Shown here: piece after piece, positions 60,126 to 64,000 of the stretch
Numbering within the stretch: the stretch's first letter is position 1
How the letters are laid out: each line of letters begins with the position of its first letter
NCBI RefSeq assembly: GCF_000317435.1
Contig: NC_019751.1
Location: 5,084,001 to 5,148,000, forward strand
Direction of reading: 5' to 3'
Length of the DNA: 64,000 bases
DNA from: Calothrix sp. PCC 6303
GTDB taxonomy: Bacteria > Cyanobacteriota > Cyanobacteriia > Cyanobacteriales > Nostocaceae
Position numbers and translations under genes: made by a program
The notes under the pieces: model-generated
Seen by the model: the letters and a program-made list of their open reading frames with translations, nothing else
Database searches by the model: none
What the model was told of the DNA's origin: nothing

Positions 60126-60602
60126 TTAAGTATCTTTTGTGAACTCCTCGTTCAAGGTCAGGAGACTTCTTTTCAAGCATTGATGGGCTTCTTGTTTAAG
60201 CAATTTAGAAACTTCATTTTCAACAATGAAGGTTGCATCAATCGCATCTATTATTAATTGATAGCCTCGATCCGTATAAGCGATCGTCTTGGCACGTCTA
60301 TCGCTAGGGTCTGGTAATTTAACTAAGAATGCTTTCTTTTCCAAGGAATCAATTAATTGACCAATTGCTTGCTTTGATAACTTGGTTTGCTCTGCAAGTT
60401 CTGTCATCCGCATCCCTGAGAGGCATAACTGTTGCATTACACGAAGTTCAGCTAGGGAAATATTGTCATACCCTAGATTTCTGACTTGAGCAAGCGTCTT
60501 TTGAGCGATAACCTGTTCAGCCTTAGTCAGAAGCCTTAGCAAGGTATCTCCCTCATTTGCCACAAATGCCTGAAATTTTTCAATAGCTTTTTGCTGCTCC
60601 AT
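60126..60602 (-). CDS. MarR-family transcriptional regulator
   Basis: The 158-residue winged-helix protein shows NISLAELRVMQQLCLSG, then RMTELAEQTKLSKQAIGQLIDSLEKK (recognition helix about residues 64-89), and the wing DPSDRRAKTIAYTDRG (about 97-112). MarR proteins repress until a ligand, often phenolic or oxidant, binds. ATG 60602 (MEQQKAIEKF) is preferred over a TTG five codons earlier. It is divergent from a membrane protein gene, and a perfect palindrome lies between the two, so it probably controls both itself and that gene. Confidence 0.93.
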   Translation of the reverse strand: MEQQKAIEKFQAFVANEGDTLLRLLTKAEQVIAQKTLAQVRNLGYDNISLAELRVMQQLCLSGMRMTELAEQTKLSKQAIGQLIDSLEKKAFLVKLPDPSDRRAKTIAYTDRGYQLIIDAIDATFIVENEVSKLLKQEAHQCLKRSLLTLNEEFTKDT

Positions 60603-60648
60603 AAAAAAATAGTACAAGTACTTGATATTTTAGTCAAGGAGATTTACT

Positions 60649-60673
60649 ATTTAGTCAACCTACTTGACTAAAT
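60649..60673. promoter_or_regulatory. Palindromic operator for the MarR regulator
   Basis: ATTTAGTCAA, 5 bases and TTGACTAAAT are perfect 10-bp arms. A half-site TTTTAGTCAAGG follows at about 60628. It lies in the 78-bp divergent promoter region. Confidence 0.8.
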
Positions 60674-60680
60674 CACTGAA

Positions 60681-61163
60681 ATGATTAGAAACCGATGGAA
60701 ACTGATTGGCTATTCTTGGCTTGCCATGAAAACCTGGGTGAAGATTTGGCTTTTCTGGTTAAATTTAGTTCTGTTAAACTCAGTGTTTTTTCTAGATGAA
60801 CCCCTAGGACAGTACACATTGCTAAGTTTACCTCCGACCATCATACTTCTTGTCTTGATTGCTTATCGATACTCCGGATTGGTTCGTTTGTTGGGAATTG
60901 GACACCTAATTCCTTGGATACCACTATTGACCTATGCAGAGCTTCGTCTTTTGACGAATTGGGTAGGGTCAAAAATTCTATTTATCAATTCACCTTATCT
61001 TTACCTTTGGGCTGTGGCATTAGTCCTTTCCCTGACTATTTGTCTGGTATTTGATGTTTTTGATATTATTCGTTGGTATAGAGGGGAGCGTTATGTATTA
61101 GGTACAAAAGCGGCTTTTCTCGCTGGAGCATCTAAACTTTCTCGGCATCTGGAAAGTCATTGA
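60681..61163 (+). CDS. Four-helix membrane protein of unknown function
   Basis: The 160-residue protein has hydrophobic segments at about 21-37, 47-63, 72-86 and 106-124, with a basic C-terminal tail (RWYRGERYVLGTKAAFLAG). An alternative ATG at 60726 (MKTWVKIWLFW) would shorten it by 15 residues. No family is recognised. It begins 8 bases after the MarR operator, so the regulator at 60126 probably represses it. An effector-responsive membrane or export role is inference. Confidence 0.72.
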   Translation: MIRNRWKLIGYSWLAMKTWVKIWLFWLNLVLLNSVFFLDEPLGQYTLLSLPPTIILLVLIAYRYSGLVRLLGIGHLIPWIPLLTYAELRLLTNWVGSKILFINSPYLYLWAVALVLSLTICLVFDVFDIIRWYRGERYVLGTKAAFLAGASKLSRHLESH

Positions 61164-61284
61164 TTTACAGATTTACAGTAGCGATCGCTGTTCTTGAATT
61201 AGCAAAGGAAACGTTGACGAATTTACCCCACGCCCATCCCAATTAATTATTAAGTTTCTTTAAAATCAAATATCTCCATCTAAC

Positions 61285-61371
61285 ACTAAATCCGATCGCC
61301 TCCCTCAGTCGTCACCTAATATAAAGGAAAGATTCGGTATAATACTGAAATTGGGGAGATTAAACAGAACT
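61285..61371 (+). repeat. Repeat block upstream of methyltransferase 2
   Basis: 61285-61314 (ACTAAATCCGATCGCCTCCC...) matches 63803-63832 with one difference, and is related in inverted form to 60058-60084 and 58138-58170. 61321-61371 matches 58291-58340 and contains ATTAAAC at 61359-61365, comparable to GTTAAAC at 58328-58334. Confidence 0.85.
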
Positions 61372-61395
61372 ATATGGAAAGTCCGGGCAAATAAA

Positions 61396-62049
61396 ATGTC
61401 TCGTCAACGTGCACAACAATTAGCGTCAGAATTCCTAGACCGCATAGATGTCACAGGGTGGTTTGAGGTACTCTATGCTGAAGCTGGAAACAATTATGCT
61501 GATGTCCCTTGGGCTGATTTAGCTCCAAACCCAAATTTAGTTGATTGGTTCATACAACAGGATTTATCAGGCAAAGGAAAAACGGCACTTACGGTAGGTT
61601 GTGGTTACGGAGATGATGCCGAATTCTTGGCTGAACAAGGCTTTGATGTTATGGCATTTGACATCTCATCAACCGCAATTTCAGAGTGTAAGCGTCGTTT
61701 CCATAATTCTCAAGTGTCCTACCAGATGGTAGATTTGCTCAATCCACCCAATACTTGGTTTCAGAGTTTTGACTTTGTTTTAGAATCCTATACGCTTCAA
61801 GTTCTCCCACCTGAGTTACGTTCTGCTGCCATCTTGAAAATCAGTAGTTTTGTAGCACCATCAGGTCAATTGCTTGTCATAGCAAGAGGTCGAGAGAAAT
61901 CTGATCCTCCTGGAAAAATGCCTTATCCGCTCACTAAGTCTGACCTAGAGCAGTTTGAGCGCTTAGGCTTGAGTCGTCAGTTATTTGAAGATTATTTAGA
62001 TAGCGAAACTCCTCCTGTCCGCAGGTTTAGAGTTTTGTATGCTCTTTGA
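61396..62049 (+). CDS. SAM-dependent methyltransferase 2
   Basis: The 217-residue class I methyltransferase has motif I TALTVGCGYGDDAEFLA (residues 63-79), acidic VMAFDISS and motif IV VLESYTLQVLPPE. The opening WFEVLYAEAGNNYADVPWA resembles the thiopurine/TehB-like group common in cyanobacteria. Bases 61501-61560 count 25 G+C of 60, near host composition, and the protein is not related to methyltransferase 1 beyond the fold. I start at ATG 61396; the frame opens 15 codons earlier at a TTG inside the repeat. It is followed by attC-like site 2. Confidence 0.9.
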   Translation: MSRQRAQQLASEFLDRIDVTGWFEVLYAEAGNNYADVPWADLAPNPNLVDWFIQQDLSGKGKTALTVGCGYGDDAEFLAEQGFDVMAFDISSTAISECKRRFHNSQVSYQMVDLLNPPNTWFQSFDFVLESYTLQVLPPELRSAAILKISSFVAPSGQLLVIARGREKSDPPGKMPYPLTKSDLEQFERLGLSRQLFEDYLDSETPPVRRFRVLYAL

Positions 62050-62060
62050 GATACAACCGG

Positions 62061-62133
62061 GAGCAACGCCCATGCACACCGATCGCTAAGATTTGATCGG
62101 TTATGATGTGGAGGGTGATGGGCAACATTAAAC
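62061..62133 (+). other. attC-like recombination site 2
   Basis: GAGCAAC (62061-62067), L'' GCCCATGCACACC (62068-62080), L' GGGTGATGGGC (62113-62123), spacer AAC and R' ATTAAAC (62127-62133). The extra G in L'' is at the same place as in site 1. The centre holds a hairpin, CCGATC against GATCGG (62079-62100). The span is 73 bp. Confidence 0.55.
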
Positions 62134-62186
62134 ATCTTTGAGAAAAGCGATCGCTAGCTACCACCGGATACAACCTTGATAAATAA
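62128..62186 (+). repeat. 59-bp direct repeat, copy 2
   Basis: It is identical to 59308-59366. The base before it is A here and G in copy 1. Confidence 0.97.
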
Positions 62187-62278
62187 GGTACTCAGGGCAT
62201 TAATTAAGTTGATGCCAAAATCTACAAATGGTGATGACTCAGCTTGGCAAATTATAACCCAATACGGTTCAGTTAAGG

Positions 62279-63585
62279 CTATGCAGTGCTTGAAATAACA
62301 AACACAGGAGGATTGGTTATTGTTCCAGTACCTCTGTGTTTAACCTTTTTCGAGCGAAATTTTGATACAGGCTTTTTGACAACCCTTGGGTTGTTTCTAT
62401 GAACCCTTTCAGGTAAAAGTTGGTCAAGAATCTCCATAGTTAACCAACTAAAAAAAAAGGCAGTTCTTGTGGTTGCAAGCGCTGAAATTTGGGAAGGGCA
62501 CGACGAACAACTCGTAATGTTCCTGTGAAACTTAGACGTAAGGGTGAAACATTTGCGTTGCTTGCAGCTTGAAAAATTAATAACCGAATAGCCCAATGTC
62601 CCAGTAACAAACCGTAAACTTCTTGCACCACCTCCCGTGGTTTTTGAGAACGAATATGAGTTTTGCGTCCCAAAAGATGTACCTTGAGTTCATCAATCGT
62701 ATTTTCAACTTCCCAACGTTGATGATACTCAGAAGCTAGCAAATGGGCACTTAATTTTTCAATGTCCAATAAGCTCGTAATTAAACGATATTTAATTGGT
62801 TCTTCTAGATTGTCAGGATTTTCAATTGTGTACTCAATGACTCGTACTTGTATTGGCTCAAAACCTTTTTTTCTTAATTTGCCAGATGGATAAATATAAC
62901 TTAAATACGAGCCATCGTCTAAAGCTTCTTCGTTTAAAAATTTAACATTGGCAGGAATTCTTCCTAAATACTCACAACCTTTACTTACCGTTGTTTGTAC
63001 CATTGCGTAGGAATGCAAACCCCTATCCCACATTAACAACATTCCAGATGTTACCGAACGTAATAGTTTTAGTGACCTGACTCGCTCTCCAATCTTATAT
63101 GGGCACATTAGTGCATCGAAAATTAGATGTGTTCCTGCCTCTACCAAAATCACTAATCTAACTTTGGGAAATGCAGCTCGCGTACCAGGACGACTACCAG
63201 GACGACCAAAAACCCTTGCATTTTCATCGCTATCTGGAATATCTAAGCAGGTTCCATCAATTACTACGATTCGTAATCCATTTAAAAAAGCTCCTACTGT
63301 TTCGCTAGTTGCCATTGGTTGCACTAACTGATGAAACAACTGTCTCATCACCCCTGCTCCTAGTCGTTGTCTGGCTTGCGTTATAGCTGATTTACATGGG
63401 ATACGCCAATATTTACCAATTTTTACCCATGCCTCTGAAAGACCATCAATAAGATTTTTTAGTACATCCCGCATTGAATCTCTCGACCACAGGCTCATTG
63501 CTATTATTAAGCAAACTACAAGCTGTGCTGGTAACGAGCGATGACGTTCCTCTTCGACTTTAGTTTTAGCGGTAAGCGAAGCCAT
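62279..63585 (-). pseudogene. IS4 transposase, probably frameshifted and N-terminally interrupted
   Basis: The main frame (62440-63585) has the IS4 DDE core: D in VVIDGTCLDIP (about 111), D in LLMWDRGLHSY (about 191) and E in YHQRWEVENTIDELK with the Y-(2)-R-(3)-E-(6)-K signature. A run of nine T (nine A on the plus strand, 62450-62458) shifts the frame. Re-reading one T continues as FFSWLTMEILDQLLPERVH to a stop at 62279 inside the terminal repeat. The natural N-terminus (VHLKEFSLLSPKIQ... from GTG 63700 to IPATSIEQAI) is cut off by a 25-bp insertion. Slippage on T9 could still restore the C-terminus. Confidence 0.8.
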
Positions 63586-63601
63586 GCCGTAGGCTTATCG
63601 C
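63571..63601. repeat. Small palindromic insertion in the transposase gene
   Basis: On the minus strand AAGCCTACGGCATGGCTT with CGCTTACC splits the N-terminal frame. Its length of 25 bp is not a multiple of three, and it supplies the ATG that now opens the main frame. Confidence 0.65.
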
Positions 63602-63802
63602 TTGTTCGATTGAAGTTGCTGGAATCGCTACCTCTATCGCTTTGAATATCTCCGTACTTTGTATCTTGGGAGACAGTAATGAGAATTCTTTAAGATGCAC
63701 CGTACTTGATTTCCATTTTTGGAAACAATGCCTATTTTACAGCTATTCGAGCCTTAACTGAACCGTATTGAATTATAACCTACATCCCCCTCCCCATCGA
63801 AA

Positions 63803-63832
63803 ACTAAATCCGATCGCTTCCCTCAGTCGTCA
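63803..63832 (+). repeat. Second copy of the 30-bp repeat at 61285
   Basis: There is one mismatch over 30 bases. It lies 23 bases after the IS4 target duplication, so the host sequence next to the IS continues the same repeat system. Confidence 0.9.
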
Positions 63833-63952
63833 TATTATATATACGGCTTTTTTAAGCAAAAAGATCTCTGTGTGCATTGTGGAGCGAGGTGATGACAGAA
63901 GAAATATGCAAAACGGACGACTGTATTAGTTTAGACATGGGTTAAAAATCGC

Positions 63953-64000
63953 ATGGAGCCTAAACAATCCCAGTCGAATTTAACAGGGCTTACCGATGTG
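63953..64000 (+). CDS. Possible start of a gene running off the window
   Basis: ATG 63953 opens a frame of 16 codons, MEPKQSQSNLTGLTDV, to the window end. It is too short to identify and has no clear ribosome site. Low support. Confidence 0.3.
   Translation, partial: MEPKQSQSNLTGLTDV

Larger units (their letters stand above)
62260..63770 (-). mobile_element. IS4-family insertion sequence, complete with target duplication
   Basis: Perfect 21-bp inverted repeats begin CAATACGGTTCAGTTAAGGC at 62260 and end, inverted, at 63770. A 10-bp direct repeat AATTATAACC flanks both sides (62250-62259 and 63771-63780). The length is 1511 bp, with one leftward transposase. Confidence 0.95.

Noticed and set aside
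62279-62596. Separate 105-residue leftward gene
   Set aside because: It overlaps the IS4 transposase and is the frame that continues it after the T9 run, so it is the transposase C-terminus.

Overview
The window comes from a filamentous cyanobacterium, most likely of the Nostocales type. The evidence is the frequent GCGATCGC (HIP1) octamers, short heptanucleotide tandem repeats between genes, a photosystem II assembly factor (Psb28), class C flavodiiron proteins, cyanobacterial-type GlgA and GlgP, and a hormogonium polysaccharide (hps) locus used in gliding filaments.

Layout. 1-2.3 kb: a partial MoaB/MogA gene, psb28, a DUF3531 gene and a NUDIX hydrolase. 2.5-11.1 kb: a leftward hps cluster, hpsA-B-C-D-E, made of a giant pilin-like protein, three pseudopilins and a glycosyltransferase. 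11.9-16.3 kb: RNase Z and IleRS. 16.4-18.1 kb: an accessory pocket with a short DUF6883 gene, a HEPN-like protein and an Rpn-type nuclease. 18.3-22.1 kb: an flv3-like/flv1-like pair for O2 photoreduction. 22.8-28 kb: a lipoprotein, then glgP and glgA for glycogen breakdown and synthesis. 28.6 kb: a DUF1361 membrane protein. 30-34.9 kb: a complete leftward rRNA operon (16S-23S-5S) without spacer tRNAs. Its promoter overlaps the stop codon of the preceding GTPase gene. 36.8-48.6 kb: a PLP enzyme, a HAD hydrolase, ftsH, a ComB-like phosphatase, a blaI-M56 peptidase pair, an RppA-like regulator, a double-domain histidine phosphatase and a dihydroorotase-like protein that has lost its metal-binding residues. 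49-56.3 kb: a PhyH-like oxygenase, a TpsB outer-membrane transporter, a complete IS630-type element, a lone potC and a beta-helix/SLH protein.

56.5-64 kb is the most unusual part. CcdA and a thioredoxin lipoprotein form a thiol-redox pair, and a second thioredoxin paralogue lies 1.4 kb away. Two unrelated SAM-methyltransferase genes, one clearly GC-rich and foreign, each sit between the same upstream repeat family and the same 59-bp downstream repeat. Each is followed by an imperfect palindrome built like an integron attC site, and the downstream repeat begins exactly at the predicted crossover point (R^TTAAAC). I read these as two gene cassettes inserted at two copies of one host sequence, with no integrase in view. 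A MarR regulator with a perfect 10-bp-arm operator and a divergent membrane protein lie between them. A complete IS4-type element with a 10-bp target duplication follows; its transposase is broken by a T9 frameshift and by a small palindromic insertion.

Functions are inferred from protein sequence patterns recognised by eye. No database search was run.
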